Below, one piece after another: positions 1 to 11,150 of a stretch of DNA of 34,484 nucleotides (position 1 is its first letter; each line of letters starts with the position of its first letter). The translations under genes and the position numbers were made by a program. This stretch comes from Conidiobolus incongruus B7586 (Eukaryota > Entomophthoromycota > Entomophthoromycetes > Entomophthorales > Conidiobolaceae), in NCBI GenBank assembly GCA_000697335.1, contig JNEM01011698.1, positions 1 through 34,484 of the forward strand, written 5' to 3'. The notes under the pieces were generated by a model, which saw only the letters and a list, made by a program, of their open reading frames with translations, was not told where the DNA came from and ran no database searches.

Positions 1-1140
1 ATATTTAATTAAATTATAATAATTTAAAATATTTTATAATATAAAATCTTAATAGTTTATATTTATTATTAATATAATAATATATTATAATAGTTTATTT
101 ATACAGAAAAATTTATTATATATTTTTTTTGGTTCTAGTTTTTAATATAAGTTTACTTGATTTTATTACATTTTATCTGTTTTAAATACAATATTATTAC
201 AGGGATTATTTAGTTAGTTTCATATGTTATTATAAAATTCAATATACTTGGAAGATCTTTTATGAAATAGAAAAATTAATTTAAATCTTTATATTGAATA
301 GATAAAATATAATTTTAAAAAATTTATAAATAAACCTAATAAATATAAAATATGATATATTAATTTATTACAACAATCTGAATAAGTATAAAATCATTAT
401 TAAATTATTTATATTAATTAAATATTTTATCAAAAATAGATGATATATTCTTATGGAATTGTGAACCAGAATTATCTCTAGTATTTAATTTTGGTTTTCA
501 AATACCAAGAATTTGTTCGAGTGGATTATTGATATAAAACTTAATATAATTTATTAAAGTTCAATATAACTATATAGTACCAACATGACATGATGGGGAT
601 ATACCTTTTACACGAAAAAAAGCAATGACAAATATATTATCAGATTAAACCCTCGCTTAAGTTTAAATTATAATTATATTTTTCTTATTCTATATAAGTT
701 GAAGATTATGGTTCCTTATAAAATTAGAAAACCTAATGATAATTTATCAAAAACTATCATTTGCAATGAAAGAAAAAGGATTAAACTGTTTAATTAGTAA
801 ATTCAAAAATTACTATGCTTATATGAAACATACTTGTTATAATAAGGATATCAATCATAATATAACTCATACCCAGACGATTTTTTATAATTACATAGAC
901 CAAACTATATATTATTAAAGAATTTGACCAAAATTATTTTCAGGCAATTTACCATTTTTGTACAAAAATCTTATATAAAAATGAAACATATATTAATTAC
1001 CAATAAAATATTTATTTTTTTTAAAAAAATATGTAAAATTACAACAAATTAAGGGATATATTTTAAATTTTGATTTTATTTTTTATAATCAAATAATTAA
1101 TTTTGAAAAATGACTATTATATAAAAATTTGGAATAAATA
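1..1140. other. AT-rich flank, no supported gene
   Basis: No convincing gene is visible. A minus-free 38-codon open stretch on the plus strand around 425-540 and a 60-codon ATG frame at 736-918 are present, but both have the Asn/Ile/Tyr/Lys-rich composition expected by chance from AT-rich DNA and match nothing I recognise. The segment ends at the promoter of the first P450 pseudogene. Confidence 0.5.
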
Positions 1141-1154
1141 ATTTGAAAATTTAG

Positions 1155-1162
1155 TATAAAAG
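1155..1162 (+). promoter_or_regulatory. TATA box of the P450 pseudogene at 1204
   Basis: TATAAAAG begins 49 bases before the ATG at 1204. The same spacing recurs upstream of several intact P450 genes here. A 10-base word CAGTCACATT follows directly (1163-1172) and also occurs, in sense orientation, just upstream of the P450 at 20028-21509. Confidence 0.6.
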
Positions 1163-1203
1163 CAGTCACATTCAGTATTCACAACTATCAACTAAATTTC
1201 AAA

Positions 1204-2696
1204 ATGATATATTTATTAACTCTATTTATAATAATTTTTTCATCTTGTTATATATTTCTGAAAAGGAGTACTTCGCTACCAAAGTTTGCTCATTCAGTGC
1301 CTTGTGTTCCAATATTGTCAATGATAAAAGGAATAATCCAAGGTGAAACTATTGATGAGGGGTTTGTTAATACAATTTGGCCTAAACTAAAACAACGAGG
1401 CTATGCTATGATATGGGGACCTTTGGGGTGGTCCATATTCGTATCCAAGCCTGAAATTGCCAAGAATATCTTTCGGAATAGCTCACAGTTCATCAAGCCA
1501 TTTTTCAAGCTGAAAGGAAGTTTATCGTCAATATTCTTAGGTGACGCCAACATTGTTTTTAGTAATGGAGACGAGTGGAAAAGATTTAGACGTCCTGCAA
1601 ACCGAATCTTCAACCAATCCTTTCAACCTGAGGTTTTCGCCCCTTGTATTTTGGAAACTCTAGATGCATTTAACGAACGATCCAACCAATTCCAAGGTGG
1701 ACCGATCGAAGTCAAAGATCTGATGGAGTTGTTGACACTTGATGCTCTCGGTCAAGAAATTTTCAGCCATGATTTTGAAGGAGTTAAAACTTTAGGCAAT
1801 TCCAAATTACATCTTTTGTATTCACAAATCATGAAACAGTTCATGAATCCATTCTATACATTTTTACCCATATTAAATCGATTGCCATTCGGCCCTTAAG
1901 TTCGCGCTCGGAAACAAATCCACGAATTGAATCAATTCGTCTTGAATCTTATTACTCAGAGGAGAAAAGATTTAGAGAATGGGAAATTTGTCGATTCTAA
2001 AGATTTGTTATCTACAATGATTCGACATGATCCAGAAAGCCCATATGAACCATTGACATATGAAGAACTAGTTCACAACTTCAACGTGTTTTTCTTTGCA
2101 GGTCATGTAACTACTGCTAATACTTTAAGTTATGCACTCTACTATTTGGCTAGGAATACTAAAATACAGGATAAATTAAGAAATCAAATTTACCAAGTGA
2201 TGGGATTAAGTAATGAACATGGAAATATTTCTGTGCCTACATTGGATCAATTGAACAAGATGGAATATCTCAATCTAGTTATTAAAGAAACAATGAGGTT
2301 CTCTCCCGCTGTCATGCATATATCCAGAAGGTTAACGGAAGAGTATCTCATTCCTGAAGATAATATAATACTCCCCAAAGGATCTGTTGTTACCTTGTCC
2401 ATATATAGCATCCTTCACGATCCTATTATCTACCCCAATCCAAATGAATTTAATCCTGAAAGATTTTTGGATAGCAAGTACGACATCGATGTATATATGC
2501 CATTTGGTGGAGGTAGTCGTATGTGTATTGGAATGAATTTTAGTTTAATGGAACAAAAAGTATTTCTAGCTTTATTTCTACAAAAATTTGAAGTATCTAT
2601 TAATCCTGATAACCCAAATATCAAAAATTGAGATTATCAGGCCTTGGCTTAACTAAACCCAAAGATCTCAAACTTAATTTTTCACCAAGATTTTAA
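1204..2696 (+). pseudogene. Cytochrome P450 pseudogene, recently inactivated
   Basis: The gene reads as a full-length P450 of about 496 codons with two visible lesions. A TAA at 1897-1899 interrupts the frame right after the residues PFGP, where relatives have an Arg codon, with no change in alignment length. Near 2625-2630 one base is missing: the first frame ends at 2631, while the next frame gives the family tail GLGLTKPKDLKLNF and a TAA at 2694-2696. All other landmarks remain: N-terminal anchor, C-helix WKRFR, ExxR within IKETMR, PERF, and FGGGSRMCIG with the heme cysteine. In the I-helix the acid of AGHDTT is Val (GTA at 2107-2109), so the proton-relay Asp is lost. Intact paralogs here end in TAA, so TAA is not a sense codon. 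Sequencing error could explain one lesion, but three independent defects favour a true young pseudogene. A good TATA box remains. Confidence 0.85.
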
Positions 2697-3676
2697 TAAT
2701 TTCAATTTTAATGTTTCAATATTTTTAACCCCTACATTTACTCAAAATATAAACAATTCATTATTTGAATTTTTTTTCTTATTTTTTATTAAATTAATCA
2801 AATTTAATTCATTTATTCTTTAATATTTTCACAATTATAAATATGGTAAACACACTAATATATTTTATAATATTTTAATTTAAATTTTTTATATTGAACA
2901 AGAAATTAATAAAAAAAATTATATTCAAGTTGATGGATTCTTCCATTATTGATATTAATCGATTATAAGGAGTAAATATATTGAATTAGGATATAATCGA
3001 AATGTTTATTATATGTTAGTCAATGAATATTAAACCAATTTTCAAGATCAATAAACTCATTATTACACTAGATATCTCAGCATAAAACTGTGTTTTGTAG
3101 ATTTTATATTTAATTTAAGAGATCAAAAATAGCATATATATTATTGAGTTCAAAATATTAAGTTGATAGTATTATCAATCTTTTGGGATTTTATAAAGTA
3201 TAATCAGATCACTAAATATATAATATATATGTATAGGAGTGATTCTAATTAAAGTGTTTCGATTTATATATAAATTTTTGAACTCGATTTTATCAATCAT
3301 ATTTAAGTTAAAAACTAACTCTAATTATCATTTCTAATATATATATGTATATAATTTCTAAAAATTGATATTTTAATTATAGATATTAAAATTTTGACTT
3401 GTCTGATTATATACTCTAATGAAATTAAAAACTTTAAAAAACATTCAATTGTATGTTATAATATGGTGTTGATCAAAACAAAATAATATTTTACTTAGAG
3501 TCAGTCATATATATAGTGTTCTGTTAATCATATAACGAATTTTTATGATATATCAACCTTGAGATTTATAATGAATATTTGTAGGAAATAATTGAAATAT
3601 GGTAAAACCCCAATAAAACTCATTTAATATATATTTATTAAATAAAATATAAGCTTGATTATTAAATTAGTAAATA
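2697..3676. other. Intergenic AT-rich DNA
   Basis: About 980 bases between the P450 pseudogene and the membrane-protein gene. I see only AT-rich sequence with no open frame of note, no tRNA-like fold and no long repeat. Confidence 0.5.
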
Positions 3677-4444
3677 TCAGAAAGTTTGATACACCGTGTA
3701 TGGTGGAAGTTGATTAAAGTGATCATTTCTGAAGTCACTACTATGCTCCTCTTCTGTTTTAATTAGAAAAATTCCACCAATAATAGTTAAAATCAAAATC
3801 AATTTAAATCCCATTTTTTCATTGATAATAATATGATATTTGTTATAAATCATTTCATCAACAATCATTTCAACACCATGGATAGTTATACAACTGTATA
3901 AATATGAAGTAATAAATGCATACAGTTGGCTACATTGAATATCGATAAAGAAAATCCAGTATATCACTACTAAAATCATTCCAATTAAACCAATCCAATT
4001 AATTTCAATAATGTTATAAAAAAGAGAAATCAAAAATGAACAAAATAAGAATCTAACAATTAAAAGACTCAATCTTTCAGCTTTGAAGGTAAGATTACTA
4101 ACAATATAGGAGAATAGTACCGCAAATATAATAGAATTGAAGTAAGCTATTGAAAAGTATTCAAAATTCTTGTATTCAATACCTAAGGATTGTATGAGGT
4201 TAGGGATACAAATATAGCATATATATGATACTTTCTCTTTTAAAGATACATTATTAATATTATCACTGATTAAATAGTTATTATAAAGACCGATACCAAT
4301 TAAAATCCAACCGAATATAGTTTTACAAAGAGCGAATAAAGTAAATTTAATATTAAAATATAAAATAAAAGCTATTATATCAAGATAAATAGGATAAAAT
4401 AATATTATAATAAATGCTAAAATTTTGATCATATAATCTCCCAT
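3677..4444 (-). CDS. Multi-pass membrane protein of unknown family
   Basis: A 255-residue, very hydrophobic protein that I do not recognise. Hydrophobic runs at roughly residues 5-30, 34-54, 72-88, 97-117, 125-146, 149-169, 173-195 and 212-228 suggest about seven or eight membrane spans with short loops. Residues 229-255 form a charged, hydrophilic tail (EEEH...). The tail contains LPPY (246-249), which fits the [LP]PxY pattern bound by WW domains of Nedd4/Rsp5-type ubiquitin ligases. That role is an inference from a short motif. There is no cleavable-looking signal peptide; the first span probably acts as the anchor. The ATG at 4444 has A at -3 and G at +4, a better context than the second ATG four codons later. 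The long uninterrupted frame in such AT-rich DNA supports a real gene, but a Phe/Ile/Leu/Tyr-rich frame is also the kind that AT-rich sequence yields by chance. It lies downstream of a decayed P450 relic on the same strand. Confidence 0.55.
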   Translation of the reverse strand: MGDYMIKILAFIIILFYPIYLDIIAFILYFNIKFTLFALCKTIFGWILIGIGLYNNYLISDNINNVSLKEKVSYICYICIPNLIQSLGIEYKNFEYFSIAYFNSIIFAVLFSYIVSNLTFKAERLSLLIVRFLFCSFLISLFYNIIEINWIGLIGMILVVIYWIFFIDIQCSQLYAFITSYLYSCITIHGVEMIVDEMIYNKYHIIINEKMGFKLILILTIIGGIFLIKTEEEHSSDFRNDHFNQLPPYTVYQTF

Positions 4445-4899
4445 TTTTGATTAATTAAGGATATAAATGAAATTTATAAATTAAATTTTTAAATACTTAT
4501 AGATTGATATTTGAATCTAAAATATTGTGGTTTTTTAATAATTGTATTATCCAATGAATTTTTTTCATCCATCAATTTTTTATTGATTTAAATAAGTTTA
4601 GTATAAGCTAATTTTGACAAATTAAATTAAGATTATTTCAAGTAAATTTTTAAATTTGAAAAATCTTAAATAATATTAAAGTATCCAATACTTTTAACTA
4701 TTAATGTTTTTATCTATTGAATATATTCAACACCATTTTAAATGATATGTTAATTTGAATTATTTAGAGTGAAATAATTTAATATTTTTAATTGGAATTA
4801 ATTATTGTTTTTTTATCAAATTAAAAATAATTTTGAAATAATTTCATTCATTTGCATTAGCTTAAGGTATTATCTATTCTTAATCCTTCCCAGAATATC
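4445..4899. other. Intergenic AT-rich DNA
   Basis: About 450 bases upstream of the membrane-protein gene. No gene is seen. If the relic at about 4900-5130 once continued to a full P450, its C-terminal half would lie here or under the membrane-protein gene, but I find no recognisable trace of it. Confidence 0.45.
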
Positions 4900-5130
4900 T
4901 ATTGGTTATGAGCATGTCTATCGATATTTAGTCAAGACCTAGATAAACTATCACTTGTAGCACAGATGCTTGGATACTGTTTTAGTATTTAGTTTCAAAC
5001 AATATAGCATTGAACATACAATTATCATCCTTAGCCAAATATTAGCAATTCTTACTATGTTTTTGCCTTGAAAATTCACAAGTGGGATTGGATGTTATAA
5101 AGCAGTTTTAAATATTGGGATGGAGCTCGG
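4900..5130 (-). pseudogene. Decayed P450 relic (N-terminal half, group A)
   Basis: This island is richer in G+C than its surroundings. On the minus strand, 5082 down to 5029 reads LVNFQGKNIVR followed by IANIWLR. The group-A P450 at 13059-14537 has LVNFTGEKNIVR followed by SNGDDWRRFR at the same place, the B-C loop running into the C-helix. The DNA also aligns with small gaps. Further on, 5011-4988 reads NAILFETK against NPIFHQSF, and weaker similarity to the PVSDLMELMT region may extend to about 4907. Upstream, weak similarity to the PEI..LFRNTNQF segment appears in another frame near 5090-5130 and may reach about 5300. The reading frame changes and stops intervene, so this is a non-functional fragment. 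The heme-binding half is not recognisable. The ends are approximate. Confidence 0.55.
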
Positions 5131-7000
5131 AAGTTTAGAACCATACAAACTTCTGATGAATTCAAGCTTTACTCAGTTTCTAATATTGAACAGCACTTTA
5201 ACATTTAATTTAAAAGTATATTATGCAATGTAAAATCTCTTTAAGAAACCAAAAATAAGACTTGAAATAACAAGTTCAATACCTCAAAGGAAGGTTTTGT
5301 AAACATGAAATCATTTGGGATATTGGATCACAAAACTCAATCAAAAATTTAATAGTAGGAGGATGTCATTAGTATTTGATTTACTCGCAAAGGAAGCTGT
5401 TATTGACTGGGATAAATTTAATTTACTCAATATACGAATTTTAAATTACAATTTAATAAACTTTTTAGGATATATATATAATATAAAGTTTATTAAAATT
5501 GGCATAGAGCATTAATACTAGGTTGAAAATAATAGCGTTAGCTTAATATAAAATATCAAAAGTTCCATTATTCGATTAACAAATATATTAAATTAAATTT
5601 TCAAAACTTGATAAAGTTTGAATAAATTATCATTAAATTAAAATCAAGTATGATATGATTAAAATTTACAAAAAAACTAAGTGACTTCTAAGCGCTAATA
5701 AAACAAGAATGTAAAGAGGCTGTCTTTGAAACCATAATTACCCATAAAGATAAACTTTTTGAGATTGATTAAGTTGATTAAATTTATTATTAAAAGAACT
5801 AATATAAAACTCTTAATCTTCAGTGTAAGCATCAAAAAGTATGATTCAAAAAGAGAACTTATATATAGCCTCTTTATATATTACAATTATTTCCTTGGAA
5901 TAAATAAGAAATCGTAGTTAGCTATAGATATAATACATTATAACAAAAAGGTCAAAAAGAGTAACTTATAAGAGAAAACAAAAAATTAAGTATTTTCCAA
6001 TACTCAAAAAAATTAAACCATTGATCAAATGATTTGCGACAAAAAGATTGATTTTCATTCATTATCTCACCAAGATTAACAAATGATATGTCTTAAACTA
6101 AAAAATTATAAGAACAAAATATATAAATTATTTCAAGGATAAAAGCAATTAGAAATTGAAGACTATATATAATTATCAAAATAAAATAATAAAAAATTTA
6201 TTCAAACATATAATACCAATTTAATTACAAAAAATTTCAATCTTAAATATATATATATAATAAGCGAATATTAATTAATTACATATAATTTTAAATTTTA
6301 AAAATTATATATTATATTTTATTAAATTAAATTATGAGTTAATATAAGAATATAAAATATTGATAAAAAATATAGACTATAATTGAGATTTATAAAGGTA
6401 AAAGTTTAGTGAATTTTTAATTTAATTTTTGAAAGTGATAGAGATTAATAATTATAAACAAGTTACTATAATGGAAACAACTAAAAAAACTATTTTAACT
6501 TTTAATCTTTGCTTATTACCTCTTTAACTAAGTTTCCTTTCAGTTTATTCCTTGAATTAAAAGGATAATAAAATATTAAGTGAATTTATTCTGATTATTA
6601 TATTGTTAAAAAGATATAAAGTAAATAACCTCAAAAGAAATTTATCTTAAAAACTATTAGATAGGAAAAGTAAATTAAAATATATAAAAATATTAAATAA
6701 ACTATAAAGTATATAAAGATTTTATTAATTAATATTCTATTTTATTAATTTTAGAATTTAAAATTTAAAAAATAATGAAAAAGAAATCTATTAAATATAA
6801 TAAAAGTGAAAGTATAAAAAATGCTAATGTTATCTTATTACAAATTTAAGTTTATTTAATAAAACAAGATAATATATTTGATACAACGTAATCATTTGCG
6901 ATAGGAATTACACAAGCAAATAATATGATAATTATAGATATTTATAAATGTGTTTTTAATTAATTAAAACTCAAATTTCTTCAAATTATATAAAAATGGA
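5131..7000. other. Gene-poor stretch, A-rich on the plus strand
   Basis: No supported gene. A 66-codon ATG frame at 5315-5515 has no recognisable motif and lies beside the P450 relic. From about 5640 to 6860 the plus strand is clearly richer in A than T and contains many short runs such as AAAAAG and AAATAAA. This asymmetry resembles an old decayed coding or mobile sequence, but no domain can be read in any frame. Confidence 0.4.
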
Positions 7001-7004
7001 TTGA

Positions 7005-7150
7005 GATATCAATCCTCCCAGAAACATACTCCTTCACTATCTATCAGTTAATTAAGCTAGTCTTCCAAGATTAATGTTGATGCTTATCCCCTTGGGGTTT
7101 CTGGACTCTATGTTAGGCTTAGACGGGGGTGATTCAAATTTGACCAACTT
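7005..7150. other. Unexplained G+C-richer island
   Basis: A compact island with CCCCTTGGGG (7088-7097) and GACGGGGG stands out from flanks of about 20% G+C. On the minus strand an open stretch of about 35 codons ends in TAA near 7056 and includes SPPSKPNIESRNPKG. On the plus strand an overlapping frame from the ATG near 7076 includes LGFLDSMLGLDGGDSNLT. Neither is identified. It could be the remains of a gene end, a non-coding RNA or part of an old repeat. Confidence 0.35.
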
Positions 7151-7405
7151 TGGACAAATTTAATTTTTCTCATTGGTTAATTTCTAATATATTATAATCA
7201 ATAATTAAAACATTTAGTATTATATTAAATAATAATTATATTTTTTTTATTTAATTAATTTGAAAAATTTAAAAATAGTAAAAACTTAATTATAATATCA
7301 AAATATACTATTTTGACATATTCAATAGAGTTAAAGGATTAAATACTATTCAACATCTTTTAAATTGATAATACAAATATAAATTATTTTTATTTAATTT
7401 ATAAT

Positions 7406-8884
7406 TTAAAATCTTGGTAAAAAATTAAGTTTAAGATCTTTAGCTTTTGAAAATATTATTCCTGTAACTCTAATATTTTCAAAATCTGGATTATCTTCAA
7501 GGATTTCAATGCTAAATTTCTGCAAAAGCATAGCTAAATACACCTTTTGCTCCATTAAGCTAAAATTCATACCAATACACATACGACTTCCTCCTCCAAA
7601 TGGCAAGTAAATATCGTAATCGTATTTTCCATTCAAGAATCTCTCGGGTTCGAACTTTTCAGGATTAGGATAAATTTGTGGATCGTGTTGAACTCCGTAT
7701 ATATAAAGATTGAGCAGAGTGCCTTTGGGAATGATTATACTCTCTCCTGGAATGACGAAATCTTCTTCGACTTCACGAGGTAAACTAACAATTGCAGGTG
7801 ATATTCTCATCACTTCTTTAATCACACAAGATAAATAGTTCATTTCTTTTAATTGATCCGCAGATGGAACAACAATTTTATCTTGATTTGTTGAAATATT
7901 AAGAATGTCTTGAATTTCTTTTCTGAGTTTATCTTGAACTTGAGGATTCTTAGCTAAGTGATACATAGCATAAGCTAAAGTATTGGCAGTGGTATCATGT
8001 CCAGCAATAAAGAATATATTCATATTTGCAACTAATTCTTTATCCGACAATGGTTCATATGGGCTATCAGTATCTTCAGTTAACATAGTAGATAATAAAT
8101 CTTTAGATTCATTAAACTTTCCATCTTTGATATCTTTCCTTCTCTGGGCAATAATATCACCAATAAAAGCATTAAATTCTTCGCAATCTTGGTGAAGTTT
8201 GACTCTTTCTGGAAGGGGTAGTCGTTCTAAAATTGGAAATGAAATATAAAGTGGATTTTGAGCCCCAGTAAAAACGGATTCATATAAATGATAGTAGTGA
8301 GAGGTTCCCATTCGCTTAACAGCTTCGAAGTCATAACTTAAAATTCCTTTCCCCATAATATCCAGAGTCATATATTCCATAAGGTCAGTCACAGCAATGG
8401 GCCTACCTTGATTTTGATTAATCCTATCGGTAAAAGCATCTAGGGTTTCATTCACACAGTCAGCAAACATCTCAGGTTGGAAAGATTGATGAAAAATGGG
8501 ATTGGCAGGTCTTCTAAATCTTCTCCAATCATCTCCGTTACTTCTTACAATATTCTTCTCGCCAGTGAACTTGGCATTTAAAGAATCAGGAGGTAAGTTG
8601 AGTTTAGTGAATGTATTTGTATTACGCAACACTTGTTTGATAATTTCAGGCTTTGTAGTGGTAAAAGACCAACCACCTCGATTCCATACTAAAGCATAAC
8701 CTTTCTTCTTAATAATAGGTGCAAATACTTCGTTGTAGAGTTCATGAACTGTTTTACCACTGATAATAGATTGGATCATTAACCAAATTGAAATTTTTGG
8801 GACATTCCTTAATTGAGCTGGTACTTTAGTAAAATAACTAAATAGTGCTATAAAAAATAAAAAAATAACGATGAAATATATCAT
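7406..8884 (-). CDS. Cytochrome P450 monooxygenase, group A
   Basis: A complete 492-residue P450, the usual length for a microsomal enzyme. Residues 1-17 form a membrane anchor, followed by the basic/proline hinge KVPAQLRNVPK (20-30). The C-helix has W120 and R124 (WRRFR), the I-helix AGHDTT at 294-299, the K-helix ExxR E357/R360, the following heme-contacting Arg R370, PERF at 413-416, and the heme loop FGGGSRMCIG at 429-438 with ligand C436. It should insert one oxygen atom from O2 into a lipophilic substrate at the ER membrane, using electrons from NADPH-P450 reductase. The substrate is unknown. The WRRFR C-helix and the spacing from the K-helix to R370 resemble CYP3-clan enzymes, but I assign no CYP family. 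Its nearest relative in the window is the next P450 at 13059-14537: in residues 111-200, 75 of 90 positions match. The ATG at 8884 is the first in frame. No introns. Confidence 0.95.
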   Translation of the reverse strand: MIYFIVIFLFFIALFSYFTKVPAQLRNVPKISIWLMIQSIISGKTVHELYNEVFAPIIKKKGYALVWNRGGWSFTTTKPEIIKQVLRNTNTFTKLNLPPDSLNAKFTGEKNIVRSNGDDWRRFRRPANPIFHQSFQPEMFADCVNETLDAFTDRINQNQGRPIAVTDLMEYMTLDIMGKGILSYDFEAVKRMGTSHYYHLYESVFTGAQNPLYISFPILERLPLPERVKLHQDCEEFNAFIGDIIAQRRKDIKDGKFNESKDLLSTMLTEDTDSPYEPLSDKELVANMNIFFIAGHDTTANTLAYAMYHLAKNPQVQDKLRKEIQDILNISTNQDKIVVPSADQLKEMNYLSCVIKEVMRISPAIVSLPREVEEDFVIPGESIIIPKGTLLNLYIYGVQHDPQIYPNPEKFEPERFLNGKYDYDIYLPFGGGSRMCIGMNFSLMEQKVYLAMLLQKFSIEILEDNPDFENIRVTGIIFSKAKDLKLNFLPRF

Positions 8885-8926
8885 TTTATTTAAAAAAAGT
8901 AATTAATTCAATTAATTTCTTTTTCA

Positions 8927-8934
8927 TTTATATA
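8927..8934 (-). promoter_or_regulatory. TATA box and CCAAT element of the P450 at 7406-8884
   Basis: On the gene's strand TATATAAA starts 50 bases before the ATG. A CCAATCA word lies a little further upstream at 8949-8955, on the opposite strand, 65-71 bases from the ATG. Both fit a classical RNA polymerase II core promoter with a very short leader. Confidence 0.5.
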
Positions 8935-8955
8935 GTATTCTTAATGTACCAATCA

Positions 8956-11150
8956 GGAGTAAGATCCACTTAATATTTTATTAAATTAGTTCAATTTAAG
9001 TTATTTCAATATTGGATAAACTATTCTTTCATCATTTAAATTAATATTTCAAGTTTTATAAACATTGTAATGATCAATTTAAGTTATAAAAAGTATCAAA
9101 TATTTTGTTTAATCAGACATATGATTAAGAAATCTTAACTTTGAATTATAGTTAAAATTAAATATTATACTAGTTTAAATTCATAACTATTGATGAATAA
9201 AAAGATCTTTATAGTTTAATAATATTCGAATTAAATAATTTTTATATACATTCTATGATTAAATCATTTCAAATTTTATATTATTTAGTTAAAAATTAAT
9301 ATTCAGTTTAATTAATCTTAAATTTTTGAATTAAATTTAATTATATAAAAATTTTAAAACTAAATTGAAATAAATATAATTAATAGATGATTAGTTTTCT
9401 AATTAATAAAAATAAATTATTATAATATAATCAATTATATAAAAATTCTTATAAGTATTTACAATTATAAAAAATTTTTTAAATTAAGTTTTATATTTTA
9501 AATCTCTTCGAACATATTGAATATGTAATTATATTTAAGTATAAATAATTATTAAAAATAATAATATTTATGATTTAGATTTTGATTATCAATAAATAGA
9601 TAATCTCATAATGGATTCAATAAATTTATAATAAGAATCAATGTGAACCTATGTGGAGTATTATTAGGTTTTGTACAAATATAAATATAAATGAACCTTT
9701 TAAACCGGTGATATTCATTTAAACCTTTTACCGATATACATTATGATATAATAAAAATTGACACAAAGAGAGTTGATGTCATCATTATTATGAAATGTAA
9801 TATTGAGGGATGGTAATGGAATTGTACTAATACTCCATCACTCAATGGATTTTTAAAAATTATTTCTGTTATTAAATTATGTGATAATTTTCATTTACTA
9901 TTCAAATCACAGAGTTAATTGAACTTTAGCTTTGAGGATCAAACCCTCAAATATAACAATTGAAATCATAATCACATCCCGAATTCATTGTTTTAAAATT
10001 CACCTTTATAAATTTAAATTAAATAACTTAATATTATTTGATTATGGTATGAAAGTTTAATCCATGTTAAAATTCCTGTCGATTGATGTATGTGCATTTT
10101 TATTTCATATGGTTCATTCAATTAACCCCAAGTATAAGCTAAAAATGTTGTTAATATTCAAATGTGATTGATAATAAATTGACATTAACAAATTTTTAAC
10201 AATTTTACTATTAGATAAATTTGAAGCTATTTTGAGTAAGTATATACATGCATTACTTATGAATTTACCATTCTATTCCAAATTACAGAACACATTCAGT
10301 TGGAGTTGATTTCATTCAGTAAAATCAGTATAATATTTTACAATTATATATTCTTAGGTATCCTAACATATTTGATTAATTTCTAGATTTTTGATTATTA
10401 AATTTTAAACAACAGATTATTAAAAAAATAAGTTTAATAATATGCTGTTCCTTTTGACTCAAGGCAGAGGAAGCTAGCATGTATTAGGATTGATTAACTT
10501 CAATTATCAAAATTAAGGAAATAGACTATAACTATAATAGCAATTATACAAGGATATCAAAGTTATATAACCAGTGGTACCAAGTTCATTATACTTATCA
10601 TAGAATGCTAATAATACCATTAATACAATATATAGAATTAAAAGCATAGGTATTCAATGAATCAATATATTAAACCAATAGTTCAATATTAAATAAAGTT
10701 TGAAACAGATTATATTATATTGATATGGAAATAAAGACAAATTAGAAATTTAATATGTTTTAATTAAGTTTTATATTATATATTTTTTTATTAATTATAA
10801 TGTTTGAATATTTATTTATATCAAAAAAGATCTATATGAAAATTATTTTTTTTCACCAAAAAGTCATGAAATAATTTATATAATATATAAATAAATATAA
10901 AACTACATAAATTTATTTGATTTTGAATTTAAAATCAAATACTATATAAATTGTTATTATTTATATTTTTAATAATATTATAATTGTAAAGATATAAAAT
11001 ATAAAAAAAGCATAGGATTTATATTTTAATAAATGATATATGTTTTATATAATATACTATATTTTTTTATTTTTAATTATTAATCAAATAATTTTTCTTT
11101 AATATTAGTATTTATTTAATTGAATTTAATTTGAAATAATTGAGGTATAT
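8956..11150. other. Long intergenic region, no gene seen
   Basis: About 2.2 kb of AT-rich DNA. Slightly richer patches occur near 9640-9850, 9940-10150 and 10440-10620, but none gives a readable frame, tRNA fold or repeat structure that I can support. Confidence 0.45.

Noticed and set aside
736-918. A 60-codon frame near the left edge
   Set aside because: Asn/Tyr/Ile/His-rich composition, no motif and a length expected by chance in such DNA.
1897-1899. TAA read as a sense codon (alternative genetic code)
   Set aside because: Five of the six long P450 genes end with TAA directly after the conserved C-terminal motif, so TAA is a stop here.
1927-2631. A separate short P450 gene starting at the ATG at 1927
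   Set aside because: It is in the same frame and co-linear with the upstream half after a single TAA, and it lacks the anchor and C-helix; it is the second half of one pseudogene.
5315-5515. A 66-codon plus-strand frame as a gene
   Set aside because: It has no recognisable motif or promoter, is Asn/Ile/Leu-rich, and lies next to a decayed P450 relic on the other strand.
7110-7150. A tRNA-like T-arm in the GC island
   Set aside because: The GGTGATTCAAATTTGAC segment pairs imperfectly and no D-arm or anticodon arm can be built upstream.
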